Shown here: piece by piece, positions 9,664 to 18,356 of the stretch
Numbering within the stretch: position 1 is the first letter of the stretch
Layout: each line of letters opens with the position of its first letter
Origin: Lentibacillus sp. JNUCC-1
Lineage (GTDB): Bacteria > Bacillota > Bacilli > Bacillales > Amphibacillaceae
Assembly: GCF_009741735.1 (NCBI RefSeq)
Contig: NZ_WHOH01000001.1
Location: 124,001 to 188,000, forward strand
Direction of reading: 5' to 3'
DNA length: 64,000 bases
Program-made: the position numbers and the translations under genes
The notes under the pieces: model-generated
Databases searched by the model: none
The model's input: the letters and a program-made list of their open reading frames with translations, nothing else
Told to the model about the DNA's origin: nothing

Positions 9664-9745
9664 CCCACAAACTTCGAACCAACAAAGAGTTAAATTCCCC
9701 GGGCGGTTACCAGAAGCAGTCATAAGTTATTTCACAGTCTTCTTA
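9664..9745. repeat. Family-1 repeat, 82-bp remnant (copy E)
   Basis: Short version of the repeat family seen at 16.2, 22.9, 44.4 and 51.1 kb. The left end CACAAACTTCGAACCA and right end TTCACAGT match the inverted ends of the large copies, and the inside keeps only the CCCCGGGCGGTTACCAG... AGTCATAAGTTA segment. Looks like an internal deletion derivative. Confidence 0.7.
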
Positions 9746-9835
9746 GATTGTTAACTAAGGGGGGGTGGAGATTTTATTTACTTATTGGTGAAAGAGATTA
9801 TAATGGATGTATTACATATGGAAGGAAGTTTTAGA

Positions 9836-10486
9836 ATGGTCAGGTATCAGTTGAGAATTTGTAAGGGGATTTTGATTTTGGGGGCCTTGCTTTTATTATT
9901 AGCAGCTTGTGGGACCTCTGAAAATGAAGAAGAACAACAGGATCAGGGTGAAAATGAATCAACCTCAGGCGAGAAACCCACGGCATTGATTGAGATGGGC
10001 AACGGGGAAACAATTAAGATCGAACTCTATCCAGACATTGCTCCTAACACGGTAGCCAATTTCGTGTCACTTGCGGAGGATGGCTTTTACGATGGCTTGA
10101 TTTTTCACAGGGTTATTCCCGGATTCATGATCCAAGGAGGTGATCCGGAAGGGAACGGCACTGGGGGACCAGGCCATTCAATTAAAGGTGAATTCAGTTC
10201 CAATGGTTTTGAGAATGATCTTTCTCACGAGCGTGGTGTGCTGTCAATGGCCCGGTCGGGCGACCCAGACTCTGCTGGGTCACAATTTTTCATCATGACC
10301 GAAACTTCTACACATCTTGACGGTGACTATGCTGCTTTCGGGAAAGTTGTTGAAGGTATGGATACAGTTGACCAGATTGTTTCTGCTGAACGCGATGAAC
10401 GGGACAAACCTCTGGAAGATCAACGTATGAAAAAAGTCACCATCAATAAGAATGGAAATGATATTCCGAAACCCGATGTCAAATAG
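9836..10486 (+). CDS. Lipoprotein peptidyl-prolyl cis-trans isomerase (cyclophilin)
   Basis: Extracellular, membrane-tethered prolyl isomerase that should help fold exported proteins. About 216 residues: lipoprotein signal ending LLAAC, an acidic Glu/Gln/Asn linker of about 25 residues, then a cyclophilin domain with FHRVIPGFMIQGGDP and GSQFFIM, the substrate-binding signature with the catalytic Arg. The ATG at 9836 is chosen because GGAAGG lies about 10 nt upstream and it gives a compact signal peptide; a farther upstream ATG at 9785 would bury it. Stands alone between a repeat remnant and the DUF4396 gene. Confidence 0.88.
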   Translation: MVRYQLRICKGILILGALLLLLAACGTSENEEEQQDQGENESTSGEKPTALIEMGNGETIKIELYPDIAPNTVANFVSLAEDGFYDGLIFHRVIPGFMIQGGDPEGNGTGGPGHSIKGEFSSNGFENDLSHERGVLSMARSGDPDSAGSQFFIMTETSTHLDGDYAAFGKVVEGMDTVDQIVSAERDERDKPLEDQRMKKVTINKNGNDIPKPDVK

Positions 10487-10556
10487 CTTTCGTTTAATTT
10501 CATTCCAAACGGGTAGACAAAAAACAAACCATTTTTTTAAAGAATGGAGTGTTTTT

Positions 10557-11212
10557 ATGTTGACAACTATCTCTTGGATTGCGCTTGGAATTGGCATCGG
10601 CAGCGCTATTATAATAGCGATCGATGTATTTAATCACCCCAAATGATGGGGATTATGAATGCTGTCTGGATCATTAATGGATGGTTCTTTGGACCGTTTG
10701 CCATATGGTCTTATTTTAAATGGGGCCGTTTGAAAGCAAAAGACTTTCAAGGCGACGATACACGTGGATTTGGTTCTAAAGTGTTCATGTCGACCTCTCA
10801 TTGTTCAGCAGGATGCACTTTCGGGGATGCAGTCGGAGTGCCAATCGTTGCGATCACACGGCTTACGATCTTCGGCATGACTTTATTCGCCCATTATGTG
10901 GTAGAATTTATTCTTGCATATTTATTCGGGATCTTATTCCAATTTTTCGCCGTTTACCCCATGAATAAGAAAAATGGTAAAATTGCTACCTTAAAAAATG
11001 CCATCAAAGCTGATACCTTGTCACTGATAGCATTTGAAATCGGGATGTTTGGCTGGATGGCTATTGTTCATTTTCTGTTATTCACCGAACCACCTAAACC
11101 CAATGAAGCAACGTATTGGTTTATGATGCAAATCGCTATGATTTTAGGATTCCTCACCAGCTATCCAGCAAATTGGTGGCTCGTAAGGCGTGGGATTAAG
11201 GAAGCGATGTAA
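10557..11212 (+). pseudogene. DUF4396 membrane protein, frameshifted near the N-terminus
   Basis: Polytopic membrane protein of unknown function. The first 29 residues (from 10557, behind GGAGTG) encode the first helix and end NHPK before a TGA at 10646; the rest (from 10643) encodes MMGIMNAVW onward with the family-typical STSHCSAGCTFGDAVG motif, whose His and Cys may bind a metal. In relatives both parts form one protein. One extra A in the CCCCAAATGATG context (10641-10643) joins them as HPKMMGIMNAVW. The overlap also looks like ATGA coupling, so split translation is possible, but a one-base loss is simpler. Confidence 0.75.
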
Positions 11213-11304
11213 CATTTTATCAGAATGTCCGCCCACTCTGATTCTCCAAATGTGCATACATTAACAGTATGCTAGATTCTTGGTTGAAGAGGAGTGGGCG
11301 ATTA

Positions 11305-11760
11305 ATGAAATGGAAAAAAGATCCTTTTCCAAACGGATTTGACGTTGACTTAACCCCTTTTCGCGAATTCATGAATCGAGTGGATCATGTGTTTCAAGGT
11401 TCATTTAAACAAATGAGTTCCATGTTTGACTTAAAACCTTTCTGGGTTGATGTTGAAGAAAAGAAAGACGTTTTTGTCATTACGGCATATCTGGAGAAGA
11501 TAAAACAGGAACAAATTCATCTCGAAATCATAGGTCACAATCTAAATATAATAGTGAATACAAAAACGAATCATGAAGTTTATAATGAAGAAGAAAATAT
11601 GTTTGAACAAAAAACAAATACGCATCAAATGAGCCGTGTTGTGCGTTTACCCTTCCCAATCCCTCGATCAAAAACAAAGGCCCGATTGAAGGCAGAACAG
11701 CTCGTCATCACAATCCCTAAACCAACTTCAGAGAAAATTACAATTGAGGAAGATGGATAA
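11305..11760 (+). CDS. Hsp20/alpha-crystallin family protein
   Basis: Small heat-shock-like protein, 151 residues. A central beta-rich segment (WVDVEEKKDVFVITAYL ... LVITIPK) fits the alpha-crystallin domain, although it is poorly conserved and lacks a clear IxI tail. Start at 11305 (MKWKKDP) follows GAGGAG; the ATG at 11269 has no ribosome site. Ends in a terminator shared with the convergent desR gene. A second Hsp20-like gene lies at 46.7 kb. Could be a spore or stress protein rather than a true chaperone. Confidence 0.75.
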   Translation: MKWKKDPFPNGFDVDLTPFREFMNRVDHVFQGSFKQMSSMFDLKPFWVDVEEKKDVFVITAYLEKIKQEQIHLEIIGHNLNIIVNTKTNHEVYNEEENMFEQKTNTHQMSRVVRLPFPIPRSKTKARLKAEQLVITIPKPTSEKITIEEDG

Positions 11761-11765
11761 TGTTT

Positions 11766-11811
11766 AAAACCGCATGGCCTGAATGAAATTCACACAGGCA
11801 ATGCGGTTTTA
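11766..11811. terminator. Bidirectional terminator between hsp20-like gene and desR
   Basis: AAAACCGCATGGCCTG pairs with CAGGCAATGCGGTTTT; A-tract and T-tract on the two sides allow it to serve both convergent genes. Confidence 0.85.
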
Positions 11812-11831
11812 TGGTTTGGAAACAGACTCTT

Positions 11832-12434
11832 TTATTTTCGAAACCATCCTTTTTCTTTATAGAGAGAAACAGCTTCAATACGTGTATCCACTTCCAGTTT
11901 ATCAAGAATGGTTGATACATAGTTTCTCACTGTTCCATTCGTTAAATGAAGGGAATGAGCTATGTTTTTTGTTTTTTTTCCTTCTGCAATTAAATATAAA
12001 ACTTCTTCCTCGCGTTCGGTTAAGGGTGTCTTTGGGTCAAAGGCCATATCAATCAGTTCGGGTGCATACACACGCCTGCCACTCATAATCTTTCTTATGG
12101 ATTCTGCTAATTCATCACTTGAACTGTCTTTCAATAAATATCCATTCACTCCAGCTTGCCGAGCCCGTTCAAAATAGCCGCCACGTGCAAAAGTGGTCAA
12201 CACAACAATTTTGCACGGGTGGTCTTTTAATTCCTCCGCTGCATCCAAACCGCTTTTGATGGGCATTTCAATATCCATGATACAAACATCCGGCTCATAC
12301 TGTTTGACCAGTTTCAGTGCATCCTCTCCATTACCAGCTTTCCCGACTACCTCAATGTCTTCTTCAAGATCAAGTAAAGCAGCCAACGCCCCCAGCAGCA
12401 TGCGCTGATCTTCAGCAATTACAATCCGAATCAC
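11832..12434 (-). CDS. desR: Response regulator DesR (NarL/LuxR family)
   Basis: Transcription activator of the membrane-fluidity response. Receiver domain with phospho-acceptor Asp in VCIMDIEMP, then a LuxR-type helix-turn-helix (LTEREEEVLYLIAEGKKTKNIA). Very close to B. subtilis DesR over its whole length. A GTG at 12434 is preferred to the ATG at 12440: AGGAG lies 8 nt from it, and the phospho-Asp then becomes residue 54 as in B. subtilis. Last gene of des-desK-desR, 5-11 nt after desK. Confidence 0.93.
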   Translation of the reverse strand: MIRIVIAEDQRMLLGALAALLDLEEDIEVVGKAGNGEDALKLVKQYEPDVCIMDIEMPIKSGLDAAEELKDHPCKIVVLTTFARGGYFERARQAGVNGYLLKDSSSDELAESIRKIMSGRRVYAPELIDMAFDPKTPLTEREEEVLYLIAEGKKTKNIAHSLHLTNGTVRNYVSTILDKLEVDTRIEAVSLYKEKGWFRK

Positions 12435-12445
12435 GGCCATCTCTC

Positions 12446-13573
12446 CTATGTTATGTGTTTGACCACATTCGGAATTCGAATACTCAAGGTGGTCCCTTTT
12501 TCTGTCGTAATATCAAGTGTACCATTCACAAACTCAAGTCTTTCTCTCATGCCTCTGAGCCCATTATGTTTGATAGAAGCATCTTCATACTTAAAACTTT
12601 TGCCATCATCGGTAATGAGAAGCTTTACCTCATCAATGGTCTGATAAATCGCGATCTGGCAGTGACTGGCTTCGCTGTGTTTAACAACGTTTGTTACAGC
12701 TTCCTTCAAACACATGGTAAGAACATTTTCTGCAAGCATCGGTGTATGCCTCAACTCTGTTTCTCCTTGAATCTCCCATGTAATCTCTGCGGCTTTCAGC
12801 ATCGCTTGTACCCGAAGTATTTCTTCGTGCAGTCTGACGTTTCTCATGTCAGAAACCATCTCTCGTACCTCTTTAAGTGCAATCCGAGCTGTTTCATTAA
12901 TGTCTGTTAACTCTTCTTGAGCCCGTTCGGGATTCGAATGAATCGTTTTATCTGCAAGCTCGCTTTTTAATCTGATGAGTGACAGTTTCTGACCCAATGT
13001 ATCATGAAGGTCTCTAGCGATCCGGTGTCTCTCCTCCAGTACGACCAAGTCAGATAGTTTTTCCTTTGCAGACCGCAACTCATTTTCCAGCTCTTCACGT
13101 TTTGCACGGCTATATAAATTAACCGGCAAAAATATAACACCGATGAGACTAATCACAATAAACGGCAGTTGTGACAAAAAAACATCAGTCTGTGTGAAGA
13201 AACCGAGGCTTGCTGCTGCAAGTGTTGTCGTCAGATGGATCACATACAAAGAAATAAAAGCTGATTTCTTAGGAAGATTACCAATGTAAAACGCCAACAA
13301 CAAAGCAAAATAAACATACCCCAGTATTACAGTCATTAATATATTAATAAACATTTCAATCGCTACAGACGTATAAACAGGCCAACCAGTGGAAACAAAT
13401 GACAACCGATAAGCAGTGAAAAACAACATAATCATGGTCAACCCAAAAATAATCCCTGGTACTGAGGCAGTCTTAAATACAAAATAAAAAGGCAAAATAC
13501 AAAACGCAACCCATGCATAAATACTGAGACCTGTGTTTTTCGGAACAATATGATACCATCTCTGTTTTTGCAT
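12446..13573 (-). CDS. desK: Sensor histidine kinase DesK
   Basis: Thermosensor kinase that reads membrane thickness or fluidity and phosphorylates DesR. 375 residues: about five N-terminal membrane helices with short loops, a coiled-coil dimerisation helix (residues about 155-185), the HisKA_3 motif ERHRIARDLHDTLGQ with the phospho-His near residue 190, and an HATPase domain with an N-box near EAVTNVVKHS and a G-box (GLRGMRERLE). Translation starts at ATG 13573 behind CCGGAGG. Lies between des and desR in the same order as B. subtilis. Confidence 0.93.
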   Translation of the reverse strand: MQKQRWYHIVPKNTGLSIYAWVAFCILPFYFVFKTASVPGIIFGLTMIMLFFTAYRLSFVSTGWPVYTSVAIEMFINILMTVILGYVYFALLLAFYIGNLPKKSAFISLYVIHLTTTLAAASLGFFTQTDVFLSQLPFIVISLIGVIFLPVNLYSRAKREELENELRSAKEKLSDLVVLEERHRIARDLHDTLGQKLSLIRLKSELADKTIHSNPERAQEELTDINETARIALKEVREMVSDMRNVRLHEEILRVQAMLKAAEITWEIQGETELRHTPMLAENVLTMCLKEAVTNVVKHSEASHCQIAIYQTIDEVKLLITDDGKSFKYEDASIKHNGLRGMRERLEFVNGTLDITTEKGTTLSIRIPNVVKHIT

Positions 13574-13600
13574 GGGTCTGGCCTCCGGGTTTACGTAGGT

Positions 13601-14653
13601 TTATTTCTCTTGCAGCGCAGTTATTCTTTTTTGCAATTTTAATTGCAGTTGTTTCTGTTTCATAATTGCTTTAACTTCTTGAAAACTGACAAACGTTTTA
13701 TGGGCTTCATCATACAATCTAAAGCGAAGAGCTTTAAGGCTTGAGAGCAGCGTGATGGTCGTCGCCTGCTGTAATGGCGGGGTTGATTCATGCACCTTCT
13801 CAAGATTGTAATTCGGTACACGCGGGCTCAGATGATGAACATGATGGAAACCAATGCTCCCAGTCAGCCATTGCAGTATTTTTGGCAGTTTATAATAAGA
13901 GCTTCCGTCTACCGCAGCCTTTACAAAACTCCACTCATCCTCATTCTCAAAATAGGAATCTTCAAACTGATGTTGAACATAAAACAGCCAAATTCCAAGT
14001 GCTCCAGCTATAAACATGATGGGAAGCTGGATCATTAAGAATGCCTGCCAGCCGATCAACAACATTAACCCCGAATAAATCAATATGACAGACAGATTAA
14101 TCACATACGTATTGATCCGTTCTTTGCGTTTTGCACCCACCCGGTTAAATCGATTAGATATGAGATACAGGTACAATGGACCAAAACCGAACATGATGAT
14201 CGGATTTCTGTATAACCTGTATGCCATCCGTCCCCAAAACGATGCATTTAAGTATTCATCTACTGTCATGACCCAAACGTCACCCGTACCCCGCTTATCG
14301 AGGTTTCCGCTCGTTGCATGGTGAATGGCATGATTTCTCTTCCACTTTTCAAAGGGAAACAACGTTATAATCCCTGTAATTGTACCAACAATTCGGTTGG
14401 CTTGGCTACCTTTAAAGAAAGATTGATGTGTACAATCATGAAATATAATGAAAATCCGCACGACAAATCCCGAAGCGAGAAGTATGAAGGGGATTGCAAG
14501 CATAAATGATATGGACAAACTTTGATAAGCGAGGAACCAAATGAACAGGAAAGGCAAAATCGTATTGATTAATTGGTATACACTTGCTCTTGTATCGGAT
14601 TTTGCAAATGGAGCAGCCATTTTTTTTAATTCAACTTGTTTTTTACGGCTCAA
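13601..14653 (-). CDS. des: Acyl-lipid fatty acid desaturase Des
   Basis: Integral membrane di-iron desaturase that adds a cis double bond to phospholipid acyl chains at low temperature (delta-5 in B. subtilis). 350 residues with the three His boxes HDCTHQS, HAIHHATS and HHVHH, and about five membrane segments. A TTG start at 14653 lies 6 nt behind GGAGGG; an ATG eleven codons inside is possible. First gene of the des-desK-desR operon, so expression should be switched on by its own downstream regulator. Confidence 0.93.
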   Translation of the reverse strand: MSRKKQVELKKMAAPFAKSDTRASVYQLINTILPFLFIWFLAYQSLSISFMLAIPFILLASGFVVRIFIIFHDCTHQSFFKGSQANRIVGTITGIITLFPFEKWKRNHAIHHATSGNLDKRGTGDVWVMTVDEYLNASFWGRMAYRLYRNPIIMFGFGPLYLYLISNRFNRVGAKRKERINTYVINLSVILIYSGLMLLIGWQAFLMIQLPIMFIAGALGIWLFYVQHQFEDSYFENEDEWSFVKAAVDGSSYYKLPKILQWLTGSIGFHHVHHLSPRVPNYNLEKVHESTPPLQQATTITLLSSLKALRFRLYDEAHKTFVSFQEVKAIMKQKQLQLKLQKRITALQEK

Positions 14654-14691
14654 CAGAAGCCCTCCTTCAGCATCATAAATTCTCTACTTAT

Positions 14692-14758
14692 ATTATAGAA
14701 AATCGGCGTCACGTCTGGTAGTCACATCTGTCAGTTTGTTCATATGACATTTGTCATA
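14692..14758 (-). promoter_or_regulatory. des promoter with candidate DesR boxes
   Basis: On the minus strand a good -10 TATAAT (14697-14692) is preceded by a poor -35, as expected for an activated promoter. Upstream lies the perfect palindrome TATGACAAATGTCATA (14758-14743) followed by a second TGACAgatGTGAC-like half (about 14733-14720). NarL-family regulators bind such inverted repeats, and position and context point to DesR. The assignment is inference. Confidence 0.6.
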
Positions 14759-14782
14759 TACCTGTTCTGAATCGAGATAAAC

Positions 14783-14812
14783 AAAGCCGGCAATAGATAA
14801 TTGCCGGCTTTT
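14783..14812 (-). terminator. Terminator of the YppG-like gene
   Basis: AAAGCCGGCAAT pairs with ATTGCCGGCTTTT around AGATA, 17 nt after the stop codon of the minus-strand gene. Confidence 0.85.
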
Positions 14813-14828
14813 CAATAAGTTTTTTGAT

Positions 14829-15203
14829 TTATTTTCTGTTCTTCAAAAATCCAGAAATCATTGGACTGACATCATTGTATATTTTGTTAATGCTCTGAGC
14901 AGTTGTTGCAATCTTTTCAATATCAAACTGGCCATCTGGTGTTTGGAACATCGCTGTCAGATTGGCAACACTCTTTTTGCCGGGAAACTGACCTGTTTCA
15001 CCGCCACCATAACTTTGGCTTCCTGGGAATGGCGGATTTTGAACAGGCGGTCTGGCAAATGGGTTGGCTGGGTACGGTGGTTGTGCTGGAGGTTTTGCAA
15101 AGGGCCTGCGGGGAGCGCCACTGGGATTGTTTTGGGGAAATCCAGGCCGAATAGGCATCGGTCTGTTTCGCTCCATACGTCTCTGCTGAACGGGAAACAT
15201 CAT
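14829..15203 (-). CDS. YppG/YqfQ-like proline-rich protein
   Basis: 124 residues. The N-terminal two thirds is rich in Pro, Arg, Asn and Gly (RRPFAKPPAQPPYP type), likely disordered; the C-terminus (MFQTPDGQFDIEKIATTAQSINKI) resembles the YppG family, whose members in Bacillus are spore-coat or sporulation associated. Start at ATG 15203 follows AAAGGAG; ATG 15200 is equally placed. Monocistronic with its own terminator. Function is not known; the family call rests on the C-terminal motif. Confidence 0.7.
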   Translation of the reverse strand: MMFPVQQRRMERNRPMPIRPGFPQNNPSGAPRRPFAKPPAQPPYPANPFARPPVQNPPFPGSQSYGGGETGQFPGKKSVANLTAMFQTPDGQFDIEKIATTAQSINKIYNDVSPMISGFLKNRK

Positions 15204-15339
15204 AACATCTCCTTTCTTAAATCTTGCTATTTTAAGCACCTCAATTCACATACATTAATAGTATATTCATAAACGGGGCAAATCGATCATGACTTTGTCC
15301 CAGTTCATCAATTAAATCGTGATTGATGGGGGTGAATTT

Positions 15340-16119
15340 ATGGGAGTTATAAGAACAGATTTATGGTTGGAGAAAAGTGAGGATGTAATGTACTGGTGCA
15401 AACGGTTGGAAAAATATTTCCCTGAGGCCAGTGCTGTAGACATCTATAAACACTTGCATGCCCATGGATTATATGCACCATCTTCCCGTAACCCGGAAAC
15501 GCCTGTACCGCAACTGGATAAACGGATATGGTATACCGTCAAAGCTGAGAAATTGAAATTAAAAAAGTCATGGCAAGTGCCGAAAGTCCCCGTTTTCATT
15601 TTACCGGCTGATACAGAAAACCATCAGCTTCAAAGGGATTACAACGGTAAAGCAGGGCTTTCATTTTATGACAAACTGTTTTTATTTGTCTCTGCACATC
15701 ATGATGAACATGAGATCAGGTCCGTATTCATTCATGAATATAACCATGTGGCCCGACTCAATCATTATCATAAGACAGAGGACGAAATAAGTTTTATTGA
15801 TAGTGTAATCATGGAGGGGCTTGCGGAATACGCTGTTTATGATCTTTTGGGAAAGGAAAACACTGCAAATTGGACAAATTATTACAATGCCAAAGAAATC
15901 AGCTATATTATCGAAAAGTTTATTAGACCTTATCAAACTTTAAAACGGAGCCACCCTTTACATGACCGCATCTTATATGGACAACAACGGTATCCGGCTA
16001 TGGCAGGCTATGCAGCTGGTTATCATATGGTCAAATCTTATGTTAAGCAAACAGCAACAACTTGGCCGGAACTTCTCGAGACGCCATCAGAAAACATCGC
16101 CAGTCTGGCACAAAACTGA
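15340..16119 (+). CDS. DUF2268 predicted Zn-dependent protease
   Basis: 259 residues. Contains the zincin motif HEYNH (about residue 140) and a downstream EGLAEYAVYDLLG glutamate as third ligand candidate, as in DUF2268 putative metalloproteases. No signal peptide or membrane segment is evident, so it is probably cytoplasmic. The ATG at 15340 is preceded by GGGGGTG at 5 nt. Followed by a 17-bp perfect palindrome TAAGAGTATTACTCTTA (about 16131-16148) without a T-tract, then by repeat copy A. Confidence 0.82.
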   Translation: MGVIRTDLWLEKSEDVMYWCKRLEKYFPEASAVDIYKHLHAHGLYAPSSRNPETPVPQLDKRIWYTVKAEKLKLKKSWQVPKVPVFILPADTENHQLQRDYNGKAGLSFYDKLFLFVSAHHDEHEIRSVFIHEYNHVARLNHYHKTEDEISFIDSVIMEGLAEYAVYDLLGKENTANWTNYYNAKEISYIIEKFIRPYQTLKRSHPLHDRILYGQQRYPAMAGYAAGYHMVKSYVKQTATTWPELLETPSENIASLAQN

Positions 16120-16174
16120 AGACACTTTTCTATAAGAGTATTACTCTTACGCCTAAAAAACCCCAAACGAATAG

Positions 16175-16670
16175 TAGACACAAACTCCGAACTAATGAAA
16201 ATTCAAAAAACAGCTCCCTGACCTGGGTAGTTTTAAGTTACTAATCGTATGGTGATCTCACGTGGTTTTCCGATTTATGTCTTGAAAACGCCGAATAACT
16301 AAGTCAATGTTTGTATGAGCATCGTGATTTCCGCTACGGGAAGTCGCTTTCCGCGGGCACGGCCTTAGCCTCCTCGAGGAAGATCACCTCTGCGGGGTCT
16401 TCGGACTCGTGCTGTTCCCGCAGGAGTCGACTTCCCTCCGCTCCTATCACTTTATGTTAGTCAGTGCTTGAGCCGTTCTATTCCTAAAGAAGCGGGGAGG
16501 GTAAATCCTTATCACCCAGCTCGGGGGAAACACGGAGACTCCTGCGGGATGCAAAGCCTCGATGAGACCCCGGAGGTCGTCAGACCGAGGCTCAGCAGCG
16601 CCCGCGGAAAGAGCAGTGTTTCCCCCGAGCGGTTGCCAGTGGCAGTCATAAGTTAGTTCACAGTTTACTT
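16175..16670. repeat. Family-1 repeat (copy A, about 496 bp)
   Basis: Fills the gap between the DUF2268 gene and the next terminator. Bounded by TAGACACAAACTCCGAACTA on the left and TTAGTTCACAGTTTACTT on the right, which are inverted relatives. The inside has GC-rich modules shared with copies B, C and D: GGTCTTCGGACTCGTGCTGT, AGTCGACTTCCCTCCGCTC, CCCCGAGCGGTTGCCA. It lacks the nested hairpin cassettes of the other large copies. Open frames inside are spurious. Confidence 0.85.
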
Positions 16671-16720
16671 ATAATGTACATGAATTGTTACGGATTAAAG
16701 TGGCGTATTTAAACATATAT

Positions 16721-16747
16721 AAAGCCAGCCTGGTGAGACTGGCTTTT
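16721..16747 (-). terminator. Terminator of the Gly-rich Sm-like gene
   Basis: AAAGCCAG pairs with CTGGCTTTT, 14 nt from the stop codon of the minus-strand gene. Confidence 0.8.
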
Positions 16748-16760
16748 GTATGACATGGCT

Positions 16761-17054
16761 TTACCAAAAGAAAAGGGGAAGTAAAGTGAGTCCTGCTATG
16801 GCTCCAAGGGCAATTCCGAATCCAAATCCGCCTCTGTTGTAGTAACCTCCTTGAGAATAACCATAACCAGGGCGGTAAAAACCGTACCCAAAGCCTCCGA
16901 GATTCTTGTTAGCACCGATAGGCCTTAAAAACACCTGTCGATCATCCACATTCATAATAATCCCCCTGTGAATTTGTCCACGCTTTGTCCGCACCTCTAC
17001 CGCCCTTCCTTTATAACGCCGACACATCTGATGATAATGTTGAACTGACAACAT
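16761..17054 (-). CDS. Small Gly/Tyr-rich protein with Sm-like N-terminus
   Basis: 97 residues starting MLSVQHYHQM behind GAGGAGG. Residues 8-45 (RRYKGRAVEVRTKRGQIHRG, then IIMNVDDRQVFLRPI) have the strand pattern and 'GRxVxVxTxxGxxhxGxIxxVDxxxVxLxP' layout of Sm-like (LSm) folds. The middle is Gly-Tyr-Phe rich, and the end is a hydrophobic stretch (GIALGAIAGLTLLPLFFW). Similar short proteins are known in spore formers, but I do not recognise a characterised one. Divergent from the YjcZ cluster. RNA or nucleic-acid binding is only a suggestion. Confidence 0.65.
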   Translation of the reverse strand: MLSVQHYHQMCRRYKGRAVEVRTKRGQIHRGIIMNVDDRQVFLRPIGANKNLGGFGYGFYRPGYGYSQGGYYNRGGFGFGIALGAIAGLTLLPLFFW

Positions 17055-17254
17055 GCCACCTCCTCTGTACAATTTACAAAGTGCGTTAATTAACGCACCC
17101 TATGCCAGTCTATGTATGTCGATATGTTTTGAATGGGATATCCAACCAGTCGTATCGTATGAACGCCCTTTTTTATCCAAAATGGGTTTTTGTCCCGGGC
17201 AATTGCATAGGGGTCGCATAACATGTGGTATCCCTACAAAAAGAAGGAAAACCA

Positions 17255-17361
17255 ATGAGTCATTATCACAAATGCCACAACACTTCTATTGTTTTGCTCG
17301 TTGTTTATTCTTTCTGCTGATCATCGTAGCTGCAGCGCATGTGGGGATTGAATGGTATTAA
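17255..17361 (+). pseudogene. YjcZ-family sporulation peptide, one base short
   Basis: Begins MSHYHKCHNTSIVLLVV behind AGAAGGA and then stops early. One extra T in the T3 run 17304-17306 restores LFFLLIIVAAAHVGIEWY to the TAA at 17361, matching the hydrophobic [11 protein letters not shown] core of the two intact paralogues just downstream. Its upstream region shares blocks with that of the next copy (AACGCCC, AAATGGGTT, CAATTGCATA), showing a tandem duplication that included the promoter. Confidence 0.7.
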
Positions 17362-17458
17362 GGACGAACGCCCATATTACGCCCAAATGGGTTAAAGTCC
17401 ATTGCAAGAACCGGACAATTGCATATATTAATTAACAAATGCTCATGGAGGTGTTTTT

Positions 17459-17566
17459 ATGAGTGAAGCACATGGAGGTTATGGCGGAGGTTTCGCCTTG
17501 ATTGTAGTGTTGTTCATTTTACTGATCATCGTAGGCACGGCTTACGTTGGCGGTTATGGTTACTAA
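17459..17566 (+). CDS. YjcZ-family sporulation peptide (35 aa)
   Basis: [20 protein letters not shown]...[10 protein letters not shown]: a short Gly-rich head and one hydrophobic helix, the hallmark of YjcZ-family peptides of spore formers. ATG at 17459 lies behind GGAGG. The upstream CATATATTA (about 17421) matches a sigma-K -10 (CATANNNTA), but the matching -35 is imperfect. Membrane or coat localisation is presumed. Confidence 0.8.
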   Translation: MSEAHGGYGGGFALIVVLFILLIIVGTAYVGGYGY

Positions 17567-17596
17567 ACCGATTAATAACAAAGAGGAGGTAATTTC

Positions 17597-17737
17597 ATGG
17601 GTTATGGAATGAATTGCGGATACGGCTATGGCTATGGCGCACCAAATTATGGTGGTGGCGGCTATGCAGGAGGCGGCTTTGCTCTGATCGTCGTCCTCTT
17701 TATCCTGCTGATAATCGTCGGCGCAGCCTGGCTGTAA
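17597..17737 (+). CDS. YjcZ-family sporulation peptide (46 aa)
   Basis: [20 protein letters not shown] then [22 protein letters not shown]. Gly/Tyr repeats followed by one membrane helix; the paralogue of the preceding gene, 30 nt downstream of it, with AGAGGAGG ahead of ATG 17597. Probably co-transcribed and ended by the hairpin at 17751. Confidence 0.82.
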   Translation: MGYGMNCGYGYGYGAPNYGGGGYAGGGFALIVVLFILLIIVGAAWL

Positions 17738-17750
17738 ATCAACCTAAGAC

Positions 17751-17790
17751 AACAATACTGGCTGTCTTCACGACAGTCAGTATTGTTTTT
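17751..17790. terminator. Bidirectional terminator between yjcZ cluster and signal peptidase gene
   Basis: AACAATACTGGCTGTC pairs with GACAGTCAGTATTGTTTT around TTCAC; both flanks suit convergent genes. Confidence 0.88.
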
Positions 17791-17801
17791 TATTGGATGG
17801 A

Positions 17802-18341
17802 TCATGGCAGTTTGCCAAATGGTTTAATCGACCATACAACCTCACCCTTGATACGGTTTTCGGGAATTGACCCAATAGAAGGATCGCGGCTGTCAAGGCT
17901 TTCACCTGGATCACGGTTGTCACCAATGACGAAATAGGCGTTTTCCTGAACAGTTACAGACAACATATCTTTAGGGATGCCCTTCGTGGAGGAGACATCC
18001 ATTGGGGTTCCATTTACATAAATCGTTCCAGAAGTGATTTCCACTGTCTCACCAGGAAGTGCGATCACTCTCTTAATGACATCAAACCCCTTCTCATCTT
18101 GAAAAACAATGACGTCATGGCGATCAAGGTCATACAGTACGTTGTTCGATAAAAACACATCTCCACTACCGATCGTCGGAGCCATTGAATCCCCTTCAAC
18201 AATAATGATCCCTATGGCAAATCGAACTGTGAAAAATAGAATAGCCAGAAATAGGATAAAGCCAAGCCAATTAAATAAACTTTTTATAGTTTGTTTGGAA
18301 GCAGCTTGTGAATTTGTGGTTTCGGTTATTGTGTTTTCCAT
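17802..18341 (-). CDS. lepB: Signal peptidase I (S26 family)
   Basis: Membrane-bound serine protease that removes signal peptides. 179 residues: one N-terminal helix (about 24-48), box B GDSMAPTI with nucleophile Ser52, box D VIKRVIALPGE with general-base Lys90, and box E GDNRD. This is the prokaryotic Ser/Lys type, not the ER-type SipW. It is the last of four tightly packed minus-strand genes, 15 nt after an exported coiled-coil protein gene; a dedicated role in processing the upstream products is plausible but unproven. AAAGGATG precedes the ATG. Confidence 0.92.
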   Translation of the reverse strand: MENTITETTNSQAASKQTIKSLFNWLGFILFLAILFFTVRFAIGIIIVEGDSMAPTIGSGDVFLSNNVLYDLDRHDVIVFQDEKGFDVIKRVIALPGETVEITSGTIYVNGTPMDVSSTKGIPKDMLSVTVQENAYFVIGDNRDPGESLDSRDPSIGSIPENRIKGEVVWSIKPFGKLP

Positions 18342-18356
18342 ATATTTCTCATCCTT

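Noticed and set aside
12317..12910. 197-codon plus-strand frame over desR/desK
   Set aside because: Antisense shadow of two well-supported genes, with no ribosome site or recognisable domain.
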